Position numbers and translations under genes: made by a program. Of a DNA stretch of 64,000 nt, positions 16,679-26,366 are shown piece by piece. Under the pieces are notes generated by a model, which had not been told where the DNA came from, did no database searches, and saw only the letters and a list, made by a program, of their open reading frames with translations. Positions within the stretch are counted from its first letter, which is position 1. Each line of letters starts with the position of its first letter. The stretch comes from Bacteroidales bacterium (lineage in GTDB: Bacteria > Bacteroidota > Bacteroidia > Bacteroidales > Muribaculaceae), in NCBI GenBank assembly GCA_015061085.1, contig SUXG01000006.1, forward strand, positions 42,679-106,678, written 5' to 3'.

Positions 16679-18073
16679 ATGAAAAGATTCAGTCTGATAT
16701 TTTCAGCCATAATGCTTTGCATCATCTCTGCGATGGCCGAGGCTAAATATGTGTTCTACTTTATAGGCGACGGCATGGGCATGGGCCATGTCAACACCAC
16801 CGAAATGTACAACCGCGAAGTATTGAAATCAAAAGAGCCTTTATTGATGATGACATTTCCTGTGGCAAGTCAGGCACGCACTTATTCTGCCAATAGCCCT
16901 GTGACCGACTCTGCAGCTGCCGGCACTGCTCTCTCTACAGGCCATAAGACTCGCAACGGCATGATCGGCGAGAATACCGACTCGGTGGCTGTCGAAAGTA
17001 TCGCACGCAATTTCCAACGTGCCGGATACGCCATCGGTGTCGCATCTACCGTTGCCGGCGATGATGCCACTCCTGCCGCATTTTACGCTCACGCTCACGC
17101 CCGTTATGACAAATACAACATTGCCAATCAAGCCATCACGTCGGGCTACGACTTCCTTGCCGCACCTCTTTGGCGAGGCTCGAAAGACAGTCAGGGCAAC
17201 GAAAACGATTGGAGCGACCGTATGCGCTCAGAAGGCTACAGCGTGGTCATCGGCAACGAAAACCTCAACGATAGACATTTTGACTCTAAACTATTGCTAC
17301 TCAGTGCTAATCCTAAAGGCGACCAAGTGGGCTATACGCTTGATTTCCCCAACAATCGCCTGACTGCCGAGCAGATTACCACTGCCGGACTTCGCCGTCT
17401 CCACAACGCCAACCCTGAGCGATTCTTCCTCATGGTCGAAGGTGGCAACATCGACTGGTGTGCCCATGCCAACGACGGCGCAACAGTCATCAAAGAGATA
17501 CTCGACTTCCAAAACGCAATCCGCGTCGCTTACGACTTCTATCTGCAGCACCCTGACGAAACACTCATCATAGTGACTGCTGACCACGACACCGGCGGCA
17601 TGGCATTCGGTCGTTACGACAACGAGAAAAAAGGACGTCTGCAACTCGTCGATCTCCAACGAATGTCGAAAGACCGCTTCTCCGACTACTGCAAAGCGCG
17701 GCTGAGTCAAAGCGCGACATTCACATGGGAAGAGATGCAACAAGTGCTCAGCGACAACTTCGGCTTCTTCACCTACATCGAACTATCGCAAGAAGACATC
17801 ACTGCACTTAGAGAGTCGTTTGACCTCACATTCACACGTCGTGAAGCCGTCGACCAAAAGACTCTCTACAACGCATTCAATCAGTTTGCAGTCATCGTGT
17901 TCGACATCTTCAACCGCGAACTCGGCATCGGCTGGACAACAAACAATCACACAGCCAACTTTGTGCCTGTCTATGCCATCGGCTGTGGAGCCGACCTTTT
18001 CCGAGGTTCGCTCGACAACACAGAGATTCCGGGCCTCATCCTTCGTGCCGCAGAGTTAAACGATAACCGATAA
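16679..18073 (+). CDS. Exported alkaline phosphatase
   Basis: A 464-residue PhoA-superfamily phosphomonoesterase with a signal peptide (MKRFSLIFSAIMLCIISAMAEA). Metal and active-site motifs: IGDGMG (Asp31), TDSAAAGTA with nucleophile Ser78, EGGNIDW, TADHDTGG (Asp302, His303) and a late NNHTANFVPV histidine. It should hydrolyse phosphate esters in the periplasm for phosphate scavenging. The length matches compact Bacteroidetes enzymes. Located between rsmA and an RNase H gene, with no obvious Pho-type regulatory signal, so it is probably expressed as part of that operon. Confidence 0.9.
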   Translation: MKRFSLIFSAIMLCIISAMAEAKYVFYFIGDGMGMGHVNTTEMYNREVLKSKEPLLMMTFPVASQARTYSANSPVTDSAAAGTALSTGHKTRNGMIGENTDSVAVESIARNFQRAGYAIGVASTVAGDDATPAAFYAHAHARYDKYNIANQAITSGYDFLAAPLWRGSKDSQGNENDWSDRMRSEGYSVVIGNENLNDRHFDSKLLLLSANPKGDQVGYTLDFPNNRLTAEQITTAGLRRLHNANPERFFLMVEGGNIDWCAHANDGATVIKEILDFQNAIRVAYDFYLQHPDETLIIVTADHDTGGMAFGRYDNEKKGRLQLVDLQRMSKDRFSDYCKARLSQSATFTWEEMQQVLSDNFGFFTYIELSQEDITALRESFDLTFTRREAVDQKTLYNAFNQFAVIVFDIFNRELGIGWTTNNHTANFVPVYAIGCGADLFRGSLDNTEIPGLILRAAELNDNR

Positions 18074-18089
18074 ACACATCACAGCAACC

Positions 18090-18731
18090 ATGGCAAAAAG
18101 AGGGAAATTCTATGTTGTGTGGGAAGGCGTTGAACCCGGCGTCTATGACTCATGGGAAGAAGCACAAGAGCAGGTAACAAACTATCCTGGCGCTAAATAC
18201 AAGAGTTTTAATACTCAAGAAGAAGCTATTGCAGCCTATCGCAACGGCTCATCCGATAATTTGGATATCCTCGTCAACCTTGTCAGCCGACAAGCAAGAA
18301 TAGTCGATTATAGCGTCTTTCCTGAAATCGAGCTTGACGCAATGGCTGTCGATGCTTCCTGCTTAGGCAATCCCGGAGTTATGGAGTATCAAGGAGTGGA
18401 TGTCAAGACCGGCACAAAGATTTTTCGCGTCGGGCCATTTCAAGATGCCACTAATAATATAGGTGAATATCTGGCTATCGTTCATGCTTTGGCAATGACT
18501 GCTCAGCAAGGCATCGTACGAACTATTTATTCCGACTCCAAAACGGCAATTGCATGGGTAAGAAATCGTCGTGCCAACACCAAACTTGCTCCGACGCAAC
18601 GCAACGCAAAAGTAATCGAGCTGATAGCTCGTGCCGACAGATGGTTGCAGACACACACATGGCAAAATAGAATCCTCAAATGGAACACCGAAGTGTGGGG
18701 CGAAATCCCAGCCGACTTCGGTCGTAAATAA
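18090..18731 (+). CDS. rnhA: Ribonuclease H with N-terminal viroplasmin-like domain
   Basis: A 213-residue protein. Residues 5-50 (KFYVVWEGVEPGVYDSWEEA, then QVTNYPGAKYKSFNTQEEA) form the hybrid-binding viroplasmin/caulimovirus domain found in RNase HI of many Bacteroidetes and eukaryotes. The catalytic domain shows AVDAS, NNIGEYLAIV (glutamate) and YSDSKTAIAWV (aspartate), matching the acidic RNase H active site that cuts RNA in RNA-DNA hybrids. Lies 16 bp after the phosphatase gene and 76 bp before mfd. Confidence 0.88.
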   Translation: MAKRGKFYVVWEGVEPGVYDSWEEAQEQVTNYPGAKYKSFNTQEEAIAAYRNGSSDNLDILVNLVSRQARIVDYSVFPEIELDAMAVDASCLGNPGVMEYQGVDVKTGTKIFRVGPFQDATNNIGEYLAIVHALAMTAQQGIVRTIYSDSKTAIAWVRNRRANTKLAPTQRNAKVIELIARADRWLQTHTWQNRILKWNTEVWGEIPADFGRK

Positions 18732-18807
18732 AGACAGTTCTCGCCATGCTATAGATTTTACAAAAAAATACTCCTCATCATCATATTTGAATCAGAATAA
18801 ACAATCC

Positions 18808-21800
18808 ATGACAATCAACGAGTTATCAGGCATTTTTGCGACAAAGCCACGTCTCGACGCCATCAATTCTCTACTTTCGGAACGTAAAACACGACACATC
18901 AGACTCCGAGGGTTGGAAGGCTCTGCCCCCGCATTATTGTTTGCTTCGTTGAAAAAAGGAAAACATCCGTTTTTGGTCATAGCCGACGATTTCGATACTG
19001 CCGGCTACATTTATCACGACATTTGCCAAATACATGGCGACGAAAAAGTCAAAATATTTCCAAGCGGCTACAAGCGCGACATAAAGTACGGACAAATCGA
19101 TGCTCCTTCTCAAATTTTGCGCACCGAAGTAATCAATTCCTGGAGCAAAAAACAGACAGGATGGGTAGTCACCTGCCCCGAAGCATTGGCTGAAAAGGTG
19201 CCATGTCAAGACAAATTAGACTCCTCGACCATCAACCTCAAATCATCAGATCGCATAATGATGAGCTCATTGGTGAAAAATTTGCGCGAACAAGGTTTTT
19301 GTGAAACCGACTACGTCTATGAGCCGGGACAATTTGCCAAACGCGGCTCTATCCTCGACGTCTATTCATACGCCAATGAATTGCCTTTCCGCATCGATTT
19401 CTTCGACGATGAAATCGACTCGATACGCACATTCAGCGTCGAAACACAACTCTCCGAGCAACGTCTCGACGAAATCAGCATCATCTCCGCCATGTCGCAA
19501 ACAGAAAATCAAGACGTTATCTCATTTCTTGATTTCATCGACGACGGCACTGTCATTTTCTGTCAATCGGTCGAATGGCTTTTGTCGCGAATCAAAGCAA
19601 TTGCCGACTCATCGTTCTCTGATTCGGCGATGATAGCCAATGAAGGCGACCTGAACGCAATGAACAATGTAGTGGATAGCGACAATTTCGAACGCCGCTT
19701 GAAAGATTTTAAGATTGTGGAATACGGAAACACTACAGACATCGAAACATCTTTTGAAATCGACTCTGAAATGACGTTTAACTGCTCGCCGCAAGCTCTA
19801 TATCACAAAAATTTCGACCTCATATCTTCAAGTTTTACCAATCATCTGAAAGAGGGATACCGTCTTTATATCCTCAGCGACTCTGTGCATCAGACAAGCC
19901 GTCTGAAAAGCATCTTCGAAGATAGAGAAGAAGATATATCGTTTATCCCTGTCGAAAGAACGATTCATCAAGGTTTTATTGACCACGACATAAAGGCGTG
20001 CTTCTTTACCGACCATCAAATCTTCGATCGTTTCCACAAATACAGCCTCAAAAGCGATCGTGCTCGCTCTGGAAAGTTAGCACTGAGCATCAAAGAATTA
20101 AACCAAATCGAAGTCGGCGACTACATCGTCCACATCGACCATGGTGTAGGTGTCTTTTCCGGACTTGTACGCACCGATGTCAACGGCAATGCGCAAGAGA
20201 TGATAAAACTCACCTACCTCAACGACGACATTATCTTTGTGTCAATACACTCTCTGCATAAACTATCAAAATACCGAGCCAAAGAAGGCGTGCCTCCAAA
20301 AGTCAACAAACTTGGCACCGGAGCTTGGAATCGCATCAAAGAGCGCACAAAGACCAAGATGAAAGACATCGCCCGCGACCTCATAAAACTCTATGCTGCG
20401 CGACGCGAAGAAAAAGGCCATGCCTTTGCTCCGGACTCCTATCTTCAGCACGAACTTGAGGCAAGCTTCATCTACGAAGATACACCCGACCAAATAAAGG
20501 CTACACAAGCAGTCAAAGCCGACATGGAATCACCACGACCTATGGACCGCCTCATTTGTGGAGATGTCGGATTTGGCAAAACTGAGATCGCCATAAGAGC
20601 AGCTTTCAAGGCTGCAGTCGATGGCAAACAGACAGCTGTGCTTGTCCCGACGACTGTGCTTGCAATGCAACACTACCACACTTTCAGCGAACGCCTCAAA
20701 GAACTGCCCGTAAAGGTCGATTTCATCTCACGTGCCAGAAAACCAAAAGACGTAAAACAAATCATCGCAGACCTTGCCAACGGAAAAATCGATATTCTCA
20801 TCGGCACTCACAAAATCATTGGAAAAGAAATCCGATTTAAAGACCTCGGACTGCTCGTGGTCGATGAAGAACAAAAATTCGGTGTCGCTGTGAAAGAAAA
20901 GTTGAAGCAGATGAAAGTCAATGTCGATACACTCACCATGTCGGCAACTCCTATCCCTCGCACATTGCAATTCTCGCTTATGGGAGCCCGTGACCTCAGT
21001 TCGCTCAACACTCCTCCGGCAAATCGTCAGCCGATCGTAACCTCTGTCACTACATTCAATGACGACATCATCGCCGAAGCCGTCAACTTCGAATTGAGTC
21101 GCAACGGTCAGATTTTTTTCATCTGCAATCGCATCGAGCAACTGCAAGATGTCGAAAACACATTGCGTCGCTTGGTGCCAGATGTCAGAGTCATTTCAGC
21201 TCATGGTCAGATGCCGGCAGAAAAATTGGAAAAAGCAATCATCGACTTTGCCAACCACGACTACGACGTGCTCCTTTCGACAACAATCATCGAAAGCGGC
21301 ATCGACATGCCTAACGTCAACACTATCATCATAAACAACGCTCAAAACTTCGGACTTTCGGAGCTTCACCAGCTTCGCGGACGCGTCGGACGCAGCTCAC
21401 GCAAAGCTTTCTGCTACCTCCTCGTGCCTCCTGCCAAGCCATTGACCGTTGTCGCTCGTCGTCGCCTGCAAGCCATCGAAAGCTTCAGCGACCTTGGAGC
21501 CGGAATCCACATCGCAATGCAAGACCTCGACATCCGCGGTGCCGGCAACCTTCTCGGCGCCGAACAATCGGGCTTTATAGCCGACCTCGGCTACGAGACA
21601 TACCAAAAGATACTTCGCGAGTCGGTCATCGAACTTAAAACCGAAGAATTTGGCGACACATTCACCGATGAAAACGCCGGCAAAGAAGAAGAATTTGTGG
21701 CAGACTGCACCATAGAAAGCGATATGGAATTGCGCATTCCGGCTGAATATGTGCCCCAAGAAGGCGAACGAATATCACTCTACCAAGAACTTGACAACAT

Positions 21801-22161
21801 GGAACGCCTCAGCGATGTGGAAGCTTTCCGCGAGCGACTTTGCGACCGTTTCGGCGCCATCCCTCGTGTCACTCAAGAGCTTATCCTAATCGTCCCTCTG
21901 CGCTCGACTGCAAAACAACTCGGTATCGAAAAGCTCTATCTCAAACAGGGCAAAATGTTTCTATACTTTGTCGATGCGTCGAATCAGGCGTACTATAATT
22001 CTGCGGCATTCGGTCGCGTAATCAATTATCTGCAACTCAATGCGCGCCGATGCGAAATCAGAGAGAAAAACTCCAAACGCTCAATGGTCATCAACTCTGT
22101 GGCTTCAGTCGAAACAGCTCTTAATATCCTGACCGACATCCGTACTCTGCCGTCATTATAA
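18808..22161 (+). CDS. mfd: Transcription-repair coupling factor
   Basis: A 1117-residue Mfd protein, which removes RNA polymerase stalled at DNA lesions and recruits UvrA. Order of domains: UvrB-homology modules (1 to about 360), the RNA-polymerase-interacting CarD-like domain (QIEVGDYIVHIDHGVGVFSG, about 433-452), the RecG-like translocase with Walker A GDVGFGKTE (about 585-593), VVDEEQKFG, SATPIPRTLQ and the arginine-finger helix QLRGRVGRSSR, and the C-terminal TRCF domain. The ATG at 18808 (MTINELSGIF) is chosen; a longer frame overlapping rnhA is not needed. Last gene of the rsmA operon. Confidence 0.95.
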   Translation: MTINELSGIFATKPRLDAINSLLSERKTRHIRLRGLEGSAPALLFASLKKGKHPFLVIADDFDTAGYIYHDICQIHGDEKVKIFPSGYKRDIKYGQIDAPSQILRTEVINSWSKKQTGWVVTCPEALAEKVPCQDKLDSSTINLKSSDRIMMSSLVKNLREQGFCETDYVYEPGQFAKRGSILDVYSYANELPFRIDFFDDEIDSIRTFSVETQLSEQRLDEISIISAMSQTENQDVISFLDFIDDGTVIFCQSVEWLLSRIKAIADSSFSDSAMIANEGDLNAMNNVVDSDNFERRLKDFKIVEYGNTTDIETSFEIDSEMTFNCSPQALYHKNFDLISSSFTNHLKEGYRLYILSDSVHQTSRLKSIFEDREEDISFIPVERTIHQGFIDHDIKACFFTDHQIFDRFHKYSLKSDRARSGKLALSIKELNQIEVGDYIVHIDHGVGVFSGLVRTDVNGNAQEMIKLTYLNDDIIFVSIHSLHKLSKYRAKEGVPPKVNKLGTGAWNRIKERTKTKMKDIARDLIKLYAARREEKGHAFAPDSYLQHELEASFIYEDTPDQIKATQAVKADMESPRPMDRLICGDVGFGKTEIAIRAAFKAAVDGKQTAVLVPTTVLAMQHYHTFSERLKELPVKVDFISRARKPKDVKQIIADLANGKIDILIGTHKIIGKEIRFKDLGLLVVDEEQKFGVAVKEKLKQMKVNVDTLTMSATPIPRTLQFSLMGARDLSSLNTPPANRQPIVTSVTTFNDDIIAEAVNFELSRNGQIFFICNRIEQLQDVENTLRRLVPDVRVISAHGQMPAEKLEKAIIDFANHDYDVLLSTTIIESGIDMPNVNTIIINNAQNFGLSELHQLRGRVGRSSRKAFCYLLVPPAKPLTVVARRRLQAIESFSDLGAGIHIAMQDLDIRGAGNLLGAEQSGFIADLGYETYQKILRESVIELKTEEFGDTFTDENAGKEEEFVADCTIESDMELRIPAEYVPQEGERISLYQELDNMERLSDVEAFRERLCDRFGAIPRVTQELILIVPLRSTAKQLGIEKLYLKQGKMFLYFVDASNQAYYNSAAFGRVINYLQLNARRCEIREKNSKRSMVINSVASVETALNILTDIRTLPSL

Positions 22162-22420
22162 CCAACTTGATTGCCCCGAGTGGTAATACTTTGGTAAGCG
22201 AAGCCTTCAGGCGAGCATTCGTGATGTCGTGGCTACCTCGATAGGGAAACCATAAGGAGCACTACCCTCTTGCGGATAGGGGTAATACTTCGATAACACG
22301 GGTAGCAATCGGCTATCGTTTCGCTTTCACGACCTCTGAACGACAACGCGCAATACGTTGCGCTCACCTTGAACTAACTTTTGATAAGAGTATTACATTA
22401 AAAAACTCACAAAGTAATAC
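22162..22420. repeat. Hairpin-rich intergenic element (degenerate copy)
   Basis: The non-coding gap after mfd is related, in opposite orientation, to the element at 44.44-44.84 kb: it shares AGCGAAGCCTTCAGGCGAGC, a TACCC...GGGGTA hairpin (near 22262-22284), a TATCGTTTCGC string and the ending TAACTTTTGATAAG (near 22375-22388), which is also the boundary motif of the promoter modules. No ORF is convincing. Confidence 0.6.
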
Positions 22421-22438
22421 AATTTTATCATGGGTTTA

Positions 22439-22468
22439 TTGTCATGTCGGAGATTTTCTCTATTTTTG
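22439..22468 (+). promoter_or_regulatory. Promoter of the AspT/YidE-type transporter
   Basis: TTG (22439-22441), 19 bp, TATTTTTG (22461-22468); start codon 54 bp further on. Confidence 0.65.
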
Positions 22469-22522
22469 CCACATAAAACTGTTGGATAACGCGGACTTTT
22501 ATTTAAGCAACATCCTCAAATT

Positions 22523-24187
22523 ATGGAATGGATAAATTCAATACTTATCGAACATAGCGCAGTTCAGGCAGTGATAGTGCTTTCTGTGGTGTGCGCAATC
22601 GGCTTGTCACTGGGAAAAATCAAAGTATTCGGCATTTCGTTGGGTGCGACACTTGTTTTCTTTGTCGGTATTTTAGCAGGACATCTGGGGCTTTCGCTCG
22701 ATGCCGATATGCTCACTTACGCTCAAAATTTCGGATTGATACTTTTTGTCTATGCTTTAGGACTCCAAGTCGGACCGGGTTTTTTCAGCTCGTTTCGTAA
22801 AGACGGCATCACACTAAATATGTTAGCCATGGGTGTGATAGTTGTCGGCGTGGCTGTCACAGTAGCGGCAAGTTTTATCACCGGTATTCCGATCCCCGAC
22901 ATGGTGGGCGTGATGTGTGGAGCCGTAACCAACACTCCTGCCTTAGGTGCCGCCCAGCAGACTCTTGCACAACTCGGCATCGAAAGCAGCTCGTTGGCTT
23001 TAGGTTGCGCTGTGGCATATCCGTTGGGAGTCGTCGGCGTGATTTTGGCTTTACTCTTTTTACACAAAGTCCTCTATCGAAAAAACGAAAACCTATTGCC
23101 TAAAGAAGAGCAAAACGAGACATTCATCGCCACATTCAAGATTCAAAACCCTGCGATATTCGGAAGAAAACTTAAAGACCTCGCTATGCTCAAAGAGCAC
23201 TTTTTTATTGTCACTCGTCTCTGGAGAGGAAATCAGGGAGTCAGTATACCGACATCGGAAACGACACTCTGCGAAGGCGATCGAATTTTAGTGGTCACCA
23301 ACGAAAAAGATGTCGAAGCTTTAGAAGTGCTTTTTGGCGAACAAGAAAATACGGATTGGAATAAAAACGACATCGATTGGAACAAAATAGACTCACAATT
23401 AGTGTCGCAAAAAATTCTTATCACAAAGCCGGAAATCAACGGCAAGAAACTTGGTTCGCTTCATCTGCGCAATGACTTCGGCGTCAACACCACACGCATT
23501 TATCGTGGCGGAATATCAATCCTTGCCCGTCCGCAGCTACGACTTCAACTTGGCGACCGACTGATAGTCGTCGGAGACGCCAAAGGCGTAAAAGAAGTCA
23601 GCGAAATGATGGGTAACACGGTGAAAAATCTCGGTGAGCCGAATTTGGTGTCTGTCTTCATCGGACTCACCATCGGACTTATTCTCGGCTCTATACCTAT
23701 TATAATCCCAGGCGTCAGCATACCTGTGAAACTTGGTCTCGCCGGCGGACCAATAATTGTCGGCATTCTCATCGGCACATTTGGTCCGCGTCTGCACATG
23801 GTCACCTACGTAACGCGAAGCGCAAATCTGATGCTTCGTGCTTTAGGGCTATCGTTGTATTTGGCTTGTCTGGGGATTGATGCCGGAGCAGAATTTTTTG
23901 AAGTGGTGATCCGTCCCGAAGGCATCGCTTGGATTTGCATCGGATTTATAATCACACTATTGCCGGTGATATTCATAGGTTTTATAGCGACAAAATTCAT
24001 GAAGATGGACTACGCGACAGTCGGTGGGATGCTTTGTGGCAGTATGGCAAACCCTATGGCGCTCAACTACGCCAACGATGTCTTAGGTAATGATGCACCC
24101 TCCGTTGCATACACCACAGTCTATCCGATGAGCATGTTTGCCAGAGTCATCATAGTGCAAATAATCCTACTCGCTCTATGTGGATAA
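22523..24187 (+). CDS. AspT/YidE family transporter with two TrkA-C domains
   Basis: A 554-residue inner-membrane protein of the aspartate:alanine exchanger (AAE) family. Two membrane halves (about 1-180 and 370-554, each with 5-6 hydrophobic segments) are separated by two TrkA-C-type regulatory domains (about 205-285 and 295-365; for example LCEGDRILVVTNEKDVEAL and LQLGDRLIVVGDAKGVKEV). The repeated GGxxxGxxxG sections (VGVMCGAVTNTPALGAAQ and VGGMLCGSMANPMALNYA) are the paired family signatures. Substrate unknown; relatives move dicarboxylates or amino acids. Transcribed alone. Confidence 0.85.
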   Translation: MEWINSILIEHSAVQAVIVLSVVCAIGLSLGKIKVFGISLGATLVFFVGILAGHLGLSLDADMLTYAQNFGLILFVYALGLQVGPGFFSSFRKDGITLNMLAMGVIVVGVAVTVAASFITGIPIPDMVGVMCGAVTNTPALGAAQQTLAQLGIESSSLALGCAVAYPLGVVGVILALLFLHKVLYRKNENLLPKEEQNETFIATFKIQNPAIFGRKLKDLAMLKEHFFIVTRLWRGNQGVSIPTSETTLCEGDRILVVTNEKDVEALEVLFGEQENTDWNKNDIDWNKIDSQLVSQKILITKPEINGKKLGSLHLRNDFGVNTTRIYRGGISILARPQLRLQLGDRLIVVGDAKGVKEVSEMMGNTVKNLGEPNLVSVFIGLTIGLILGSIPIIIPGVSIPVKLGLAGGPIIVGILIGTFGPRLHMVTYVTRSANLMLRALGLSLYLACLGIDAGAEFFEVVIRPEGIAWICIGFIITLLPVIFIGFIATKFMKMDYATVGGMLCGSMANPMALNYANDVLGNDAPSVAYTTVYPMSMFARVIIVQIILLALCG

Positions 24188-24388
24188 AACACATTTCTTA
24201 TCCAAAACTCATGAATAGTTTGCACCGTTTTTTTCAAACAACTACTTTTTGCTTGGAATCTCCACTATTTATTGTCTATATCAATCGTCCTCGCAAGTTG
24301 TAAGCAAGTTAAATCGCGAATGCATAAGCCTAACAAACAGTAAATTACATATTTTTTTAACGTGCGTAGCAAGTTACCGGCAAGTTAA

Positions 24389-25837
24389 CTATGCCCATAT
24401 AGGAATATATCTCATATATCTGGGAGCAGTGTTTGGATCTAATGGTCTAATTAGTTTCTTACCTAACACTTCTTTTATCAAACGAGAAATACTACCTGCT
24501 GAAGTCTCCGGTAAACCAAATCTTTCTCTTAGCGAACTATTAGTTAAAGCATCTCCTTCCGTAAATTTAATACATGTATGGAGATAGGTTGACCAAATCT
24601 TATCCTCCATTGGAATATTTGCAAATTCCAAATGAGAGAATAAGGACACTTTTGTTGACTCTTGGTAAATCTGTATGCGTGGTGCAGGAAGCTTTTGTAC
24701 CTCACAACTGATAACCATTCTATCCCAACCACGTCCTAATTCTTCGCACATATTCAATCTTCGCATAATCGATGCTAACTTTTCGTTGCGAGATTTAGGA
24801 GGGTTATCAACAATTCTCATAATATCTATCAATGGTGTGCCTGGATTTGTAACTTCCACACGATTCTCAAATATTTCAATAACTGGTCCTGTACCTGTAA
24901 GGAAAAAATCTTGATGAATCAGAGAATTGGCAATAGCCTCTCTAATTGCAGGAAGCGGGAAAGTGCTTAATGTCTTTCTCCGTATAGAATTTATATCTTC
25001 TTTCGAAGGTAACAAATTGTTGACCAATTTTACAGCATTCTCAAAACTGATGGCATATCCCTCGTTGGCAGTATCCTCTTTTAGTATTGTTAATCGATTA
25101 TTCCCTTCATATTGAACAACTCTAATGGCTTTCCTTCTAACACGAGGAAAGTCTGATAATCTTTTAGCAAATAGTATAGCACCAAGATTTGTAATTGCAT
25201 ACAATCCATTATCTTGTTTCACTACAATCTCTTCTTCTTGAAGATAATGAGCGAACCTTTCCGGACTTGTAGGGATAGGCATATTCAATGATTCAAAATA
25301 TGCTTCACAATTCAAATGGCGAATAACATCTTCAAATTGCAAATCAATCATAGCGTATGTATCCTCAAATTGCTCATGACGAAGTCTATCCCATAACTGT
25401 GCCTGCAATGACGGAAATTCCATCAACTTCTTTGTATAACTACCGACACGAATATATTCTATTTTCTCAAAACTTACCGGTACACCTATGGATTTTGAGA
25501 TAATGATAATTTCAATATGCTTCCCTTCAATATCAACAGATTGAAATTCAAAATCTGCATTTTTAGACAATAGATAACATAGCCAATTTTCAAGTTCTTG
25601 ATTACCCTTCTTCTCTTGTTTAAGACGAACTTTTGTTCCTACCACCTCATGAGTTGCATCATCAACACCCCATATCATATAAGCATGACTTCGATCGGCT
25701 ATAATAGCACTATTCGCTAATGCACTTATGTCCTCGCCAATCATTTTAGGGTCGCAGTTGTTATGCTTAAATTCGACCCACCCTGTTTCATCGGGGAGTT
25801 TACATAATTCCAATATGAGTTTATCTAAGTTTTCCAT
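24389..25837 (-). CDS. AlbA_2/Schlafen-like ATP-binding transcriptional regulator
   Basis: A 482-residue protein. The N-terminal part (about 15-130; WVEFKHNNCDPKMIGEDISALANS, then YMIWGVDDATHEVVG) is an AlbA_2 (Schlafen AlbA) domain. The middle resembles the GHKL/RecG-C-terminal-like ATPase part seen in this family (FPLPAIREAIANSLIHQDF, then GTGPVIEIFENRVEVTNPG at about 320), and the C-terminus carries a winged-helix (LRERFGLPETSAGSISRLIKEVL). Such proteins are common accessory regulators, often near defence or mobile genes; the target is unknown. It stands alone, divergent from the DUF4491 gene. Confidence 0.78.
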   Translation of the reverse strand: MENLDKLILELCKLPDETGWVEFKHNNCDPKMIGEDISALANSAIIADRSHAYMIWGVDDATHEVVGTKVRLKQEKKGNQELENWLCYLLSKNADFEFQSVDIEGKHIEIIIISKSIGVPVSFEKIEYIRVGSYTKKLMEFPSLQAQLWDRLRHEQFEDTYAMIDLQFEDVIRHLNCEAYFESLNMPIPTSPERFAHYLQEEEIVVKQDNGLYAITNLGAILFAKRLSDFPRVRRKAIRVVQYEGNNRLTILKEDTANEGYAISFENAVKLVNNLLPSKEDINSIRRKTLSTFPLPAIREAIANSLIHQDFFLTGTGPVIEIFENRVEVTNPGTPLIDIMRIVDNPPKSRNEKLASIMRRLNMCEELGRGWDRMVISCEVQKLPAPRIQIYQESTKVSLFSHLEFANIPMEDKIWSTYLHTCIKFTEGDALTNSSLRERFGLPETSAGSISRLIKEVLGKKLIRPLDPNTAPRYMRYIPIWA

Positions 25838-25963
25838 TATTCTATTTTAAATATTCCTTGTACTCAGTTCTTAATTTTTGCCCAATCTCTGCAATTCTTT
25901 TCTATAAGCACTATTTTAAGACGATTTATATTTTCCATTATTGTCAATCGATTGAAATTAACG

Positions 25964-26002
25964 CAAATATACGAAAAATCTGCGATATTTTATCTATCTT
26001 TG
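25964..26002. promoter_or_regulatory. Divergent promoter region (AlbA_2 gene and DUF4491 gene)
   Basis: On the - strand a TATATTTG box (25964-25971) faces the AlbA_2 gene; on the + strand TATCTTTG (25995-26002) faces the DUF4491 gene 44 bp downstream. The -33 elements are weak in both directions, which may mean activator dependence. Confidence 0.55.
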
Positions 26003-26045
26003 CAATAAATAAAGAATAATGTAACAAGAAAATAGTATCTCAATT

Positions 26046-26333
26046 ATGAATTTAAAAGGAATCATTGTGGGTCTTGCCACATTTTTAGTTATTGGAATAT
26101 TCCACCCTATCGTTGTAAAAGCAGAATATTATCTTGGCACAAAATGCTGGTGGATGTTCCTTGTCGCAGGCATTGCATTTTGCGCACTCTCAATCATTGT
26201 AGAAAATCTTATTGCATCGACAATACTTGGCGTCACTGCATTCTCTTCATTTTGGAGCATTTTAGAGTTGATCCACCAAAAGAAACGAGTTGAGAAAGGA
26301 TGGTTTCCGGAAGGACCGGGACATCGAAAATAA
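26046..26333 (+). CDS. DUF4491 membrane protein
   Basis: A 95-residue integral membrane protein with three hydrophobic segments (about 5-22, 36-53, 57-74) and a polar C-terminus KKRVEKGWFPEGPGHRK. The strings GLATFLVIGIFHPIVVKAEYY and GTKCWWMFLVAG match DUF4491, a Bacteroidetes/Firmicutes family of unknown function. Followed 33 bp later by a PD-(D/E)XK-like gene. Confidence 0.85.
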   Translation: MNLKGIIVGLATFLVIGIFHPIVVKAEYYLGTKCWWMFLVAGIAFCALSIIVENLIASTILGVTAFSSFWSILELIHQKKRVEKGWFPEGPGHRK

Positions 26334-26366
26334 GAAAGAACTTATACTATATAATACAAAAGAATC

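Noticed and set aside
18631..18807. Longer N-terminus for mfd overlapping rnhA
   Set aside because: The extra residues are a shadow of the RNase H gene; the ATG at 18808 gives a normal Mfd N-terminus.
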